NCBI RefSeq assembly: GCF_021390475.1
Contig: NZ_JAJUWS010000025.1
Span: 1-64,000, forward strand
DNA length: 64,000 nucleotides
Reading direction: 5' to 3'
Source: Streptomyces sp. ST2-7A
GTDB lineage: Bacteria; Actinomycetota; Actinomycetes; Streptomycetales; Streptomycetaceae
The notes under the pieces: model-generated
Databases searched by the model: none
Seen by the model: the letters and a program-made list of their open reading frames with translations, nothing else
Told to the model about the DNA's origin: nothing
Position numbers and translations under genes: made by a program
Shown: positions 15,434 to 24,804 of the stretch, piece by piece
How the letters are laid out: each line of letters begins with the position of its first letter
Numbering within the stretch: position 1 is the first letter of the stretch

Positions 15434-15562
15434 GCGGTCATTGTGCTACGGGTGGCGGCCCCTTGGCGCACCGTGCCGGGTGCCGCGCGGCGCCGGGTCA
15501 CGACCTCGGCCGGCAGCCCGACGGAAGATGACTTCCACGAGGTCACCGGCCTCTCCCCGTAT

Positions 15563-15576
15563 CGGTTGGGCAACCG
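15563..15576. promoter_or_regulatory. Candidate operator upstream of the liv operon
   Basis: CGGTTGGGCAACCG is a palindrome with 6-bp arms. It lies about 115 bp before the first liv gene in the 256-bp divergent region between the MBL gene and livF. It may bind a regulator, but there is no further evidence. Confidence 0.3.
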
Positions 15577-15689
15577 CACAACGGGCCTCCCCGGTCGTTG
15601 GTCACAGGCAGCGATTCCGCGATCCGGCATGGACGGGGCGCGGGGCCGGTGCTGGGGTGTGCGGACACGCTGCTGGAAGGGGGTGGCCG

Positions 15690-16513
<824 letters not shown>

Positions 16514-16517
<4 letters not shown>

Positions 16518-17530
16518 GCCCCGACACCCCCGGCGGATCCGGCGCGCCGGCCGGCACCGCCGTCGCCGAGACCCCTCCCGCCCCGCCCCGGCTGGAGATC
16601 ACCGACCTCACCGTCCGTTTCGCCGGCCTCACCGCCCTGGACCACGTCTCCTTCGCCGTCGAGCCCGGCAGCATCCACGCCGTCATCGGCCCCAACGGCG
16701 CGGGCAAGTCCACCTGCTTCAACGTGCTCTCCGGCGTCTACCGGGCCACCTCGGGCAGCGTGCGGCTCGGCGACCGGGAACTGACCGGCCTGCCCCCCGA
16801 GCGGATCGCCGCCCTCGGGGTCGCCCGCACCTTCCAGAACCTGGCACTCTCCGACCACGCCACCGTCGCCGACACCCTGCTGTTGGGTCGGCACCGCCTG
16901 ACCCGCACCGGCTTCGTCGCCGCGGGGTTGCGGTTGCCCTCGGCGGTCCGGGAGGAGGCCCGGCACCGTGAGCGGATGCGGGAGATCGCCGCCTTCCTGG
17001 GCCTGGAGCCGTATCTCGGCCTTCCCGCCGGGGCCCTGCCCTACGGCCTGCAGAAGCTGGTCGAACTGGGCCGGGCGCTGTGCATGGAACCCGAGGTGTT
17101 GTTGTTGGACGAGCCGATCGCCGGGATGACGCCGACCGAGCGCCGCCACGCGGCCGGGGTCATCACCGCCGTCCGGGAGAACCTGGGCGTCTCGGTCCTG
17201 CTCGTCGAGCACGACATGGGCGTGGTGATGCGGCTCGCCGACACCGTCACCGTCCTGGACTTCGGCCGACTGATCGCCCACGGCGATCCCGGCCGGGTGC
17301 AGAACGACCCCGAGGTGGCCCGCGCCTACCTGGGCACCAACGGCGGGGCCGAGACCAGCTCGACCACCCGGGTGACCGGTGTCCCCGACCCGAAGACGAC
17401 CGACCCGAAGACGACCGACACCACCGAGCCCCGGGCCGACGGCCCGGACCCCGGCACCGACGTGTCCGGAGCCTCCGACGGGCCCTTGGACGGGCCGTCG
17501 GACGGGGGAGAGGCTGGAGCTTCCCGATGA
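16514..17530 (+). CDS. livG: Branched-chain amino-acid-type ABC transporter ATPase (LivG)
   Basis: The 338-residue protein starts at GTG 16514, overlapping livF. The core contains Walker A GPNGAGKST, the LivG-specific GVARTFQN(L) segment and Walker B LLLDEPIAGMTP. It also has the MTPTERR...LLVEHDMGVVM block of LivG/BraF proteins. The signature region is LPYGLQKLVELGRAL rather than the canonical LSGGQQ, a familiar LivG variation. The C-terminus carries a 65-residue disordered Thr/Asp/Pro-rich tail containing a PKTTDPKTTD repeat, absent from typical ~255-residue LivG proteins. The stop overlaps livH by ATGA. Confidence 0.88.
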
Positions 17531-18417
17531 CGACCTTCCTCGAACTGCTGATCACCGGCATCTCACTGGGATCGGTCTACGCGCTGATCGCCCTGGGCTT
17601 CGTGATCATCTTCAAATCCACCGAGGTGGTGAACTTCGCCCACGCCTCGCTCCTGCTCGCCGGCGGCTATTTCGCCGTGATCAGCCGTGACACCCTCGGG
17701 TTCTGGCTCGCGCTGCTCGTCGGCATCGCCGGCGCCGCCCTGCTGGGCATGCTCCTGGAGTTCCTGATCATCCGGCGGTACCGGGGGCACGACCACAGCG
17801 TGCTGGCGATCGTCACGATCGGCATCGACATCGTACTGATCACCGAATTCGCACGCCGTATCGGTCCGCAGATCTTCAGCTACCGAGACCCCTGGGGCAA
17901 CACCCTGGTCCAGTTGGGGCCGGTGAACATCCCGCAGACCCGGGTGGCGGCCTTCCTCGTCGCCGGCGCGCTGATCACCGTCTTCCTGCTGGCCTTCCGC
18001 TTCACCTCCTGGGGCGTGGCGATGCGGGCCGCGGCGGAGGACCGGGGAACGGCGGCGCTGATGGGCGTGCGACTGGGCTGGATCTCCGCCTCCGCCTGGG
18101 CGGTGGCCGGCGCGCTGGCCGCCGTCGCCGCGCTCTTCCTCTCCGTCTTCCCCACCACCGGCCTGGATCGGGATACCGGCCTGGTCGCGCTCAAGGCATT
18201 CCCCGCCGCGATCATCGGCGGCCTGGACTCCACCACCGGGGCCCTCGCCGGCGGTCTGATCGTCGGTGTCACCCAGTCCCTGGCCACCGGATACCAGAGC
18301 GAGCTCTCCTTCCTCGGTAACGGCATCGGCGACCTCGCCCCCTATCTGGTGATGGTGGTCGTCCTGCTGATCCGTCCGGCCGGACTCTTCGGAACGAGGG
18401 AGCTCTCCCGTGTCTGA
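17527..18417 (+). CDS. livH: Branched-chain amino-acid-type ABC permease (LivH)
   Basis: The 296-residue integral membrane protein has the LivH pattern of a short N-terminus, GISLGSVYALIALGFVIIFKSTEVVNFAHA in the first helices, and about eight hydrophobic segments. The family AMRAAAEDRGTAALMGV coupling loop is present. The FPAAIIGGLDSTTGALAGGL motif precedes the last helices. It pairs with LivM to form the membrane channel. ATG 17527 overlaps the livG stop, and the gene's 3' end overlaps livM by 8 nt. Confidence 0.9.
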   Translation: MTTFLELLITGISLGSVYALIALGFVIIFKSTEVVNFAHASLLLAGGYFAVISRDTLGFWLALLVGIAGAALLGMLLEFLIIRRYRGHDHSVLAIVTIGIDIVLITEFARRIGPQIFSYRDPWGNTLVQLGPVNIPQTRVAAFLVAGALITVFLLAFRFTSWGVAMRAAAEDRGTAALMGVRLGWISASAWAVAGALAAVAALFLSVFPTTGLDRDTGLVALKAFPAAIIGGLDSTTGALAGGLIVGVTQSLATGYQSELSFLGNGIGDLAPYLVMVVVLLIRPAGLFGTRELSRV

Positions 18418-19591
18418 TCTGCTCACCCGCGTCCGCAGGGGGGCCGGGGCGGGGGAGAAGGGTCCCGGCGGTCCCGCCGGCGGAACGTCCGGCCGCACCC
18501 CCCGCGACCTGGTCACCCCCGGCCTGTGGCTGGTGCTCGGCCTGGTGCTGATGCTGATGCCCTTCTACCTGGAGGCGTTCTGGCTGCGGGCCGGCCTCTT
18601 CGCGATGGCCGCCGCCATCGGCGCGATCGGCCTGAACCTGCTCACCGGCGCCACCGGTCAGCTCTCCCTGGGCCATGCCTTCTTCCTGGCGATCGGGGCC
18701 TACGGCTACTGCGTCTTCGCCGGGGACCCGGACGCCAACGTCGTCGGCTTCGGGATGCCGCCGCTGCTCGCGGTGGTCCTCGCGGTGCTCCTGGCGGGGG
18801 TGGCCGGCGGTGTCTTCAGTCCCATCGCGGGCCGGCTGCGCGGTGCCTACCTGGGTATCGCCACGCTGGCGCTGATCTTCATCGGTCAGCACGTGCTCTT
18901 CAACGCCCACGACCTGACCGGCGGTTACAACGGCCGGTCGGTACCGCCGCTGGACATCCTCGGCTTCACCTTCGACAACGAACGCGTCATGGTCGCCTCG
19001 GTGCCGTTCCAGGCCGTGGAGAAGCTCTGGTACCTCGGGCTGGTCCTGCTGGTGGTCGGGGCCCTGTTCGCCCGCGGTGTCCTGCGCTCCCGGCCCGGAC
19101 GGGCGATGAACGCCATCCGTGACCACCGCATCGCCGCCGGCGTCATGGGCGTGCCGGTGGCCCGCTACCGGGGTGCCGTCTTCATCCTCTCCTCGATGTA
19201 CGCGGGGCTGGCCGGAGTGCTCCTGGCGCTGGTCTTCCAGCGCACCGTGCCGAGTTACTTCGGCCTGATCCTGGCCCTGGAGTACCTGGCCATGATCGTG
19301 ATCGGCGGGCTCGGCACGGTGGGCGGGGCCGTCCTGGGGGCGTTCTTCGTCACCGTCATCCCGCAGGCCCTGACCCGCTACAGCGAGGCGCTGCCCCTGG
19401 TCTCCGCACCGGGCACCGGCGGCGTCGCGCCCGGTGAGGTCTCCCGCTACCTGTACGGCGCGGCGGTGGTCGCCGCCGTGCTCTTCCTACCCGGCGGGCT
19501 GGTACGCCTGCCCGCCGTCCTGCGTGCCCGAAGGGCACGACGACGCAGGGCCAGAACCACCAATACCGGGAACATGGAGGTTCCGTCATGA
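18410..19591 (+). CDS. livM: Branched-chain amino-acid-type ABC permease (LivM)
   Basis: The 393-residue permease begins at GTG 18410 inside livH. A ~35-residue hydrophilic Gly/Arg-rich leader is followed by about ten hydrophobic helices. LivM landmarks include LTGATGQLSLGHAFFLAIGAY, the FVxx-like VPVARYRGAVFILSSMYAGLAG region and YLAMIVIGGLGTVGGAVLGA. The loop GRAMNAIRDHRIAAGVMGV corresponds to the ATPase-contacting EAA-type segment. It would partner LivH. The stop overlaps the binding-protein start (ATGA), so all five genes are translationally coupled. Confidence 0.9.
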   Translation: MSDLLTRVRRGAGAGEKGPGGPAGGTSGRTPRDLVTPGLWLVLGLVLMLMPFYLEAFWLRAGLFAMAAAIGAIGLNLLTGATGQLSLGHAFFLAIGAYGYCVFAGDPDANVVGFGMPPLLAVVLAVLLAGVAGGVFSPIAGRLRGAYLGIATLALIFIGQHVLFNAHDLTGGYNGRSVPPLDILGFTFDNERVMVASVPFQAVEKLWYLGLVLLVVGALFARGVLRSRPGRAMNAIRDHRIAAGVMGVPVARYRGAVFILSSMYAGLAGVLLALVFQRTVPSYFGLILALEYLAMIVIGGLGTVGGAVLGAFFVTVIPQALTRYSEALPLVSAPGTGGVAPGEVSRYLYGAAVVAAVLFLPGGLVRLPAVLRARRARRRRARTTNTGNMEVPS

Positions 19592-20877
19592 GAAAACACA
19601 GTGCTTCGTCGGCCGCGGTCGCGGCGGCGACTGTCCTGGCCCTCACCCTGACCGCCTGCAGCAGCAAGGCGGAGGACGACAACGGGGGCGGCGGGGGGAA
19701 CGGCGGTTCCGGTGACGCGGGGGACGGCGAGAGCGTCGCCACCGGCCCCGGCGTCACCGACGACACCATCGCCCTCGGCGCGCTCACCGACATGACCGGC
19801 CCCTACGCCACCCTCGGGGTGAGCATCACCCAGGCCCAGCAGCTCTACATCAAGGAGGTCAACGCGGAGGGCGGGGTCTGCGAGCGGGACCTCGAGCTGA
19901 CCACCCGTGACCACGGTTACGACGCCTCGCAGGCGATCTCCGCCTACAACGAACTCGAGCCGAACGTCCTGGCCTACACGCAGTTCATCGGCTCGCCCTT
20001 CGTCGCCGCGGTCAAGGACCAGGTCGACTCCACCGACCACGCCGTGATCGTGGCCCAGGCCTGGACCGCCGCCCTGCTGGGCAGCGAGTACATCCACATG
20101 GTCGGCAGCACCTACGACGTGGAGACGATCAACGCGATCGACTTCCTGATGGACGAGAAGGGGCTGTCCGAGGGCGACACCATCGGGCACGTCTACTTCG
20201 AGGGGGACTACGGCGAGAACGCCCTGGAGGGCGCCCGGTACGCCGCCGATGAGCTGGGGCTGAGCATCTCCGAGCAGCAGATCAAGCCCACCGACGAGGA
20301 CATGACGGCGCAGGTCGGCACGCTCGCCCGGGAGGGTGTCTCGGCGATCATCGTCAGCGCCGGTCCGCGCCAGGCCGCCTCGGTGGCGGGTGTGGCGGCG
20401 GCGGTCGGCCTGGATGTGCCGATCATCGGCAACAACTCGGCCTTCGCCCCGCAGCTCCTGGCCACCGACGCCGCCCCGGCGCTGCTCGACAACTTCTACA
20501 TCGCCGCCCCGACCCTGCCCATCGGCTCCGAGGAGGAGGGCCCGAGCACCCTGGCCGAGGCCTACCTGGCCGAGTACCCGGACGCCACCCTGGACAACGG
20601 TGTGGTCGCCGGCTGGAACGCCGCCCGCCTGGTCGCCGACGCGCTGCGCATCGCCTGTGACAACGACGACCTCACCCGGGAGGGTGTGGCCGCCGCGATG
20701 CAGGAGCTGAACGACTACGACAACGCCTTCGGCATCGTGCACGACTTCTCCGACCCGGCGAACCCCTCGTCGCTGGAGAGCTTCATCATGACCCCCGACG
20801 CCGAGGTCCCCGGCGGCCTGGTGGTCGAGCGCGAGGCCTTCGTCTCCGACCTGGCCGAGAGCTTCCCGCGCGGCTGA
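19588..20877 (+). CDS. ABC transporter substrate-binding lipoprotein (LivK-like)
   Basis: This 429-residue protein has a lipoprotein signal, MRKHSASSAAVAAATVLALT followed by LTAC with the lipidated Cys at 24, and then an acidic Gly/Ser-rich spacer. The periplasmic-binding fold of the Leu/Ile/Val type (Peripla_BP_6) follows: IALGALTDMTGPYATLG, GYDASQAISAYNELE and GHVYFEGDYGENALEGARYAADELGL. It captures the substrate outside the membrane for LivHMFG. The ligand could be branched-chain amino acids, short amides or urea-like compounds and is not resolved by sequence. It is the last gene of the operon. Confidence 0.87.
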   Translation: MRKHSASSAAVAAATVLALTLTACSSKAEDDNGGGGGNGGSGDAGDGESVATGPGVTDDTIALGALTDMTGPYATLGVSITQAQQLYIKEVNAEGGVCERDLELTTRDHGYDASQAISAYNELEPNVLAYTQFIGSPFVAAVKDQVDSTDHAVIVAQAWTAALLGSEYIHMVGSTYDVETINAIDFLMDEKGLSEGDTIGHVYFEGDYGENALEGARYAADELGLSISEQQIKPTDEDMTAQVGTLAREGVSAIIVSAGPRQAASVAGVAAAVGLDVPIIGNNSAFAPQLLATDAAPALLDNFYIAAPTLPIGSEEEGPSTLAEAYLAEYPDATLDNGVVAGWNAARLVADALRIACDNDDLTREGVAAAMQELNDYDNAFGIVHDFSDPANPSSLESFIMTPDAEVPGGLVVEREAFVSDLAESFPRG

Positions 20878-20941
20878 CCCCGCCGGCGGTGTGCCGTGCG
20901 GGGGCGGCGGGCGGGAACCGGTCCGTGCCCGGGATGTGCGG

Positions 20942-20991
20942 CGTTCCCCGGACTCCGGGGCACGTGCCGGTCCGCCGGGGTCCGGGGAACG
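20942..20991 (+). terminator. Terminator of the liv operon
   Basis: CGTTCCCCGGAC (20942-20953) pairs perfectly with GTCCGGGGAACG (20980-20991). The loop contains a second palindrome, GGCACGTGCC. The structure lies 65 bp after the last liv gene and before the convergent pssA. Confidence 0.65.
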
Positions 20992-21130
20992 GGACCGTGC
21001 CGGGCCGGCTCACCGGGCTCCTCCGGTTTCCCCGACTCACCGGGCGGGACCGCCACCGGCTCGTGCCCCGGCCGTCGTGACCTCGGCGTCGTCTCCGCCG
21101 TTCCCGGCGCCGCGCGACGCGGACGGTGCC

Positions 21131-21988
21131 TCAGACGCGGGCGCGCGCGGCGGCCCGCGCCTCCCGGCGGTTGTCGCGGAAGCTGTTGACCCGACGCGCG
21201 GTGGCGAACAGTGGGATCACCGCGCCGAGCACCACCTGCATGGCGCACCCGGTCTGCAGCAACAGCTCACCGCCCGGGGCGTCGAACGCCCAAGCGGTCA
21301 GCATGGCCATGCCGATGATGATCCATCCGAGCATCGCGGCCGCCAACGGCCCGCGCGGCTTGGGGTACTCCACCCGGCTGACCATCAGCCAGGCCACCCC
21401 CACGATCGCCAGCAGGGTGGGGAAGAACGGCAGCTCCAGCAGGACGATGGAGACCACCGTCAGGGCCCCGAAGGGGCTCGGCATCCCCTGGAAGACGCCC
21501 TCGGGCACCGTGACGCAGGAGAACCTGGCCAACCGCAGCACGACGGCCAGCAGGACCACGATGGCCGCCAGCGCGGACAGCGGCTCGTGCACCGAGCCGA
21601 CCACCAGGCCCCAGACGATGACGAAGTAGGCCGGGGCGAGCCCGAAACTGATCAGGTCGGAGAGGTTGTCCAACTCCGCGCCCATCGGCGAGCTGCGCAG
21701 CTTGCGCGCCACCAGGCCGTCGAACAGGTCGAACACGCTCGCCAGGAGCATGAGCAGCACGGCGGTGGCGGCGTTGTTGCGCACCACGCCGACATCCCCG
21801 GTACCGGTGAGGTGGGGGATCAGCACGCCGGTGGTGGTGAAGTAGACGGCCAGGAACCCGCAGGTGGCGTTCGCCAGGGTCAGGGCGTCGGCTATCGACA
21901 GGCGCAACGACAGGGGCATGTCGTCGTCATCGTCGTCGTCCACATCGGCGCCCGGGGTCCAGGAGTCCCGGGCGTTGCGGTCAATCAC
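21131..21988 (-). CDS. pssA: CDP-diacylglycerol--serine O-phosphatidyltransferase
   Basis: This membrane enzyme joins CDP-diacylglycerol and serine to give phosphatidylserine. The CDP-alcohol phosphotransferase motif is complete: Asp87 and Asp90-Gly in DLFDGLVARK, then Gly103, Asp107 and Asp111 in PMGAELDNLSD. About eight hydrophobic segments follow the acidic N-terminus, which contains a run of seven Asp residues. I use GTG 21988 as start; TTG 21994, two codons earlier, is an alternative. The start overlaps the end of psd, so translation is coupled, and the pair together produces phosphatidylethanolamine. Confidence 0.93.
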   Translation of the reverse strand: MIDRNARDSWTPGADVDDDDDDDMPLSLRLSIADALTLANATCGFLAVYFTTTGVLIPHLTGTGDVGVVRNNAATAVLLMLLASVFDLFDGLVARKLRSSPMGAELDNLSDLISFGLAPAYFVIVWGLVVGSVHEPLSALAAIVVLLAVVLRLARFSCVTVPEGVFQGMPSPFGALTVVSIVLLELPFFPTLLAIVGVAWLMVSRVEYPKPRGPLAAAMLGWIIIGMAMLTAWAFDAPGGELLLQTGCAMQVVLGAVIPLFATARRVNSFRDNRREARAAARARV

Positions 21989-22628
21989 GGTCAAGGCGAG
22001 TCACCCCCGCGGTCGTGATCTCGCCGACCTCCACGGCCGGCTCGATACCCTCGGGAAGGTAGACGTCCACCCGGGAGCCGAAGCGGATCAGGCCGACCCG
22101 CTCACCCTGCTCGACCTTGGTGCCGTCCACCACGTAGGGGACGATCCGACGGGCCACGGCGCCCGCGATCTGGATCATCTCGATGTCACCCAGCTCGCTG
22201 TCGAAGTGCCAGACGACCCGCTCGTTGTCCTCGCTCTCCTTGTTGAAGGCGGGGACGAAGCCACCGGGCACGTGCTGCACCGAGGAGACGGTGCCGGCCA
22301 CCGGCGCCCGGTTCACGTGGACGTTGAGCGGGCTCATGAAGATGGCCACCCGGGTGCGGCCGTCCTTCCACGGCATGATCGACTGCACCACGCCGTCGGC
22401 CGGGGAGATGACCCGGCCCCGACCGATCTCCCGCTCGGGGTCGCGGAAGAACCACAGCATGCCCGCCGCGAGCGCGGTGGCGGGTACGGCGACGGCGGCC
22501 CAGCGCCCGGAGCGGCGGGCCTTGGCGAGGCTGACGGCGGCGGTGGCGACGGTGGGCAGCAGCCACGGCGACGCACCGCGGGCGAGACGCACCCGGCCGC
22601 GGGCTTCGGGGAGGGAGCGGTGGGGCAT
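21981..22628 (-). CDS. psd: Phosphatidylserine decarboxylase proenzyme
   Basis: The 215-residue protein is of the short archaeal/actinobacterial-type class. The pyruvoyl-forming Gly184-Ser185 lies in RFGSRVDVYLPEG, where self-cleavage would yield a C-terminal alpha chain of ~31 residues. FFRDPERE, ISPADGVVQS, IFMSPLNVHVNRAPVAGTV and the membrane-associating hydrophobic segment near residues 43-60 are all typical. It decarboxylates the product of the adjacent pssA. It is the first gene of a two-gene unit that begins just beyond the terminator of the ethylmalonyl-CoA operon. Confidence 0.93.
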   Translation of the reverse strand: MPHRSLPEARGRVRLARGASPWLLPTVATAAVSLAKARRSGRWAAVAVPATALAAGMLWFFRDPEREIGRGRVISPADGVVQSIMPWKDGRTRVAIFMSPLNVHVNRAPVAGTVSSVQHVPGGFVPAFNKESEDNERVVWHFDSELGDIEMIQIAGAVARRIVPYVVDGTKVEQGERVGLIRFGSRVDVYLPEGIEPAVEVGEITTAGVTRLDRD

Positions 22629-22718
22629 GGGAGACCTTCGTCGGCGGGAGGGACATGCGCGGGAATGCGATGCTCCTTTACGGGGAATGCTATCGGCTTC
22701 GTGCCGCGTACGGACAAG

Positions 22719-22761
22719 CGCGCGCGACGGTCGGGATCACCGATCCCGACCGTCGCGCGCG
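22719..22761 (-). terminator. Terminator ending the ethylmalonyl-CoA operon
   Basis: Perfect 20-bp arms (22719-22738 and 22742-22761) enclose a 3-nt loop. The hairpin lies 120 bp past the acyl-CoA dehydrogenase stop and 90 bp before the psd start, so it isolates psd-pssA from the operon upstream. Confidence 0.85.
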
Positions 22762-22882
22762 TCGTTCCGTCCGAATCGGGCCCTCATCTCCGGGAAAGGC
22801 GTCTCCCGGGTCGGGAGTGAAACGGGTCACGATTGCAGGAAAAGGGCGAATCGGCGTGTCGGAGGTGGCGCCGCGAACGCGC

Positions 22883-24088
22883 TCAGTTCCGTTCCCGGTA
22901 CTCCTCGAGAAGGCGACGCCCGATGATCATTTTCTGGATCTCGGCCGTTCCTTCACCGATCAGCAGCATCGGTGCCTCCCGGTAGAGCCGTTCGATCTCG
23001 TACTCCTTGGAGAAGCCGTAGCCGCCGTGGATGCGGAAGGACCCCTCCACGACCTCCTTGCAGTACTCGGCGGCCAGGTACTTGGCCATGCCCGCCTCCA
23101 GGTCGTTGCGCCGTCCGGAGTCCTTGGTGCGGGCCGCGCCGACCATCAGGGCGTGCGCCGCCTCCACCTTGGTGGCCATCTCCGCCAGCCGGAACTGCAC
23201 CGCCTGGTGCTCGGCGATCGGCTTGCCGAAGGTGTGCCGCTGCTGGGCGTAGGCGATGCCCAGCTCGAAGGCGCGCAGGGCGACGCCGCAGCCGCGCGCC
23301 GCCACGTTCACCCGGCCCACCTCGACGCCGTCCATCATCTGGTAGAAGCCCCGCCCGGTGGTCCCGCCGAGCACCCGGGCGGCCGGTATCCGCAGGCCGT
23401 CCATGATCATCTCGGTGGTGTCCACCCCCTTGTAACCCATCTTCTCGATCTTGCCGGGGATGGTCAGGCCCGGTCGCACCTCACCGAAACCGGGCTCCTT
23501 CTCCACCAGGAAGGTGGTCATCGACCGGTGTGGGGGCGCGTCCGCCGGCTGCCCCTCGTCGGTGCGGCACAACACCGCCACCAGGGTGGAGGAACCGCCG
23601 TTGGTCAGCCACATCTTCTGCCCGGTGAGCAGGAAGTCGTCGCCGTCGCGCACCCCCTTGGAGGTGATGGCGGCCACGTCCGAGCCCAGGGCCGGCTCCG
23701 ACATCGAGAACGCGCCGCGCACCTCGCCGGTCGCCATCCGGGGCAGGAAGTGCGCCCGCTGCTCCTCGGTCCCGTGGTGACGCAGCATGTGGGCGACGAT
23801 GAAATGGGTGTTGATGATGCCCGAGACGCTCATCCAGCCCCGGGCGATCTCCTCCACGCACAGGGCGTAGGTCAGCAGCGACTCGCCGAGCCCGCCGTAC
23901 TCCTCGGGGATCATCAGGCCGAACAGGCCCAACTCCTTGAGCCCCTCGACGATCTCGGCCGGGTACTCGTCTCGGTGCTCCAACTCGCCGGCGACCGGCA
24001 GGATCTCCTTGTCGACGAATCCCCGAACCGTGTGCAGGATCTCCCGCTGGATGTCGGTCAGGCCCTCGGTGCGTGCCAGGCGTCCCAT
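22883..24088 (-). CDS. Acyl-CoA dehydrogenase, probable (2S)-methylsuccinyl-CoA dehydrogenase
   Basis: The 401-residue protein has the standard acyl-CoA dehydrogenase layout. MIPEEYGGLGESLLTYALCVEEIARG lies in the N-terminal helical domain and FSMSEPALGSDVAAITSKGV in the flavin-binding middle domain. The catalytic Glu is near 379 in IGEGTAEIQKMIIGR. Its location in one operon with ccr, the mutase, lyase and hydratase points to the FAD-dependent step from methylsuccinyl-CoA to mesaconyl-CoA. It lacks the ~150-residue N-terminal extension of the Rhodobacter enzyme, as is usual in actinomycetes. Only 1 bp separates it from the hydratase gene. The exact substrate is inferred from context. Confidence 0.85.
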   Translation of the reverse strand: MGRLARTEGLTDIQREILHTVRGFVDKEILPVAGELEHRDEYPAEIVEGLKELGLFGLMIPEEYGGLGESLLTYALCVEEIARGWMSVSGIINTHFIVAHMLRHHGTEEQRAHFLPRMATGEVRGAFSMSEPALGSDVAAITSKGVRDGDDFLLTGQKMWLTNGGSSTLVAVLCRTDEGQPADAPPHRSMTTFLVEKEPGFGEVRPGLTIPGKIEKMGYKGVDTTEMIMDGLRIPAARVLGGTTGRGFYQMMDGVEVGRVNVAARGCGVALRAFELGIAYAQQRHTFGKPIAEHQAVQFRLAEMATKVEAAHALMVGAARTKDSGRRNDLEAGMAKYLAAEYCKEVVEGSFRIHGGYGFSKEYEIERLYREAPMLLIGEGTAEIQKMIIGRRLLEEYRERN

Positions 24089-24089
24089 C

Positions 24090-24614
24090 TCACTTGTCTC
24101 CCTTCGGCCGCTGTTCGCGCGGCTCCGGGCGGCCGGGCTGCTCCCCGCCGCGCTCCTCGATGTACGCCGCGGTGGGCACCATCACCTTGCGCCGGAAGAC
24201 GCAGACCGGGGTGCCGTCCTGCTTGTGGCCCCGGGTCTCCACGTGCACCACGCCCCGGTCCGGACGGGAGGAGGAGAGGCGCTTGTCCAGCACGGTGGTC
24301 TCGCCGTAGATCGTGTCACCGTGGAAGGTCGGCGCGACGTGCCGCAGGGACTCGATCTCCAGGTTGGCGATCGCCTTGCCGGAGACGTCCGGAACCGACA
24401 TTCCCAGCAGCAGGGAGTACACGTAGTTGCCGACCACCACGTTGCGCCCGAAGTCGGTGGAGCCCTCGGCGTAGTGGGCGTCCAGGTGCAGCGGGTGGTG
24501 GTTCATGGTCAGCAGACAGAACAGATGGTCGTCGTACTCGGTGACGGTCTTGCCGGGCCAGTGTTTGTACACGTCGCCGACGGTGAATTCCTCGTAGGTG
24601 CGGCCGAACTGCAT
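24090..24614 (-). CDS. MaoC-type dehydratase, probable mesaconyl-CoA hydratase
   Basis: This 174-residue single hot-dog-domain protein has the hydratase-2 active-site pattern NHHPLHLDAHYAEGSTDFG, in which the Asp and His act in catalysis. It continues with VVVGNYVYSLLLGMSVPDV and a GDTIYGETTVLDKR strand. Operon position next to methylsuccinyl-CoA dehydrogenase and a malyl-CoA-type lyase suggests hydration of mesaconyl-CoA to beta-methylmalyl-CoA. The Rhodobacter enzyme is about twice as long (two hot-dog domains), so assignment relies on context. The start is ATG 24614. The last ~20 residues are a charged tail. Confidence 0.82.
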   Translation of the reverse strand: MQFGRTYEEFTVGDVYKHWPGKTVTEYDDHLFCLLTMNHHPLHLDAHYAEGSTDFGRNVVVGNYVYSLLLGMSVPDVSGKAIANLEIESLRHVAPTFHGDTIYGETTVLDKRLSSSRPDRGVVHVETRGHKQDGTPVCVFRRKVMVPTAAYIEERGGEQPGRPEPREQRPKGDK

Positions 24615-24735
24615 CTCAGGGCGCTCCGGGGGGTGCGGGTGACGGGGTGCGGGCGGACGGGGCCGGGCCCCGGCGGGAGGGAGCCGGGAGGGGGAGGGCG
24701 AGGGAAGCCGGGAGCCGGGAGGAGGCGGGGGAGGA

Positions 24736-24790
24736 GGGTGTCCCGGGGCGGTGGGGAGCCTCCCCGCGAACCCACCGCCCCGGGACACCC
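24736..24790 (-). terminator. Strong hairpin inside the ethylmalonyl-CoA operon
   Basis: Perfect 20-bp arms (24736-24755 and 24771-24790) with a 15-nt loop follow the lyase stop by 14 bp and precede the hydratase start by 120 bp. The hairpin could terminate or attenuate transcription, or stabilise the upstream mRNA, and so lower expression of the last two genes. Confidence 0.65.
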
Positions 24791-24804
24791 GGTCCGGGAA
24801 GGGA

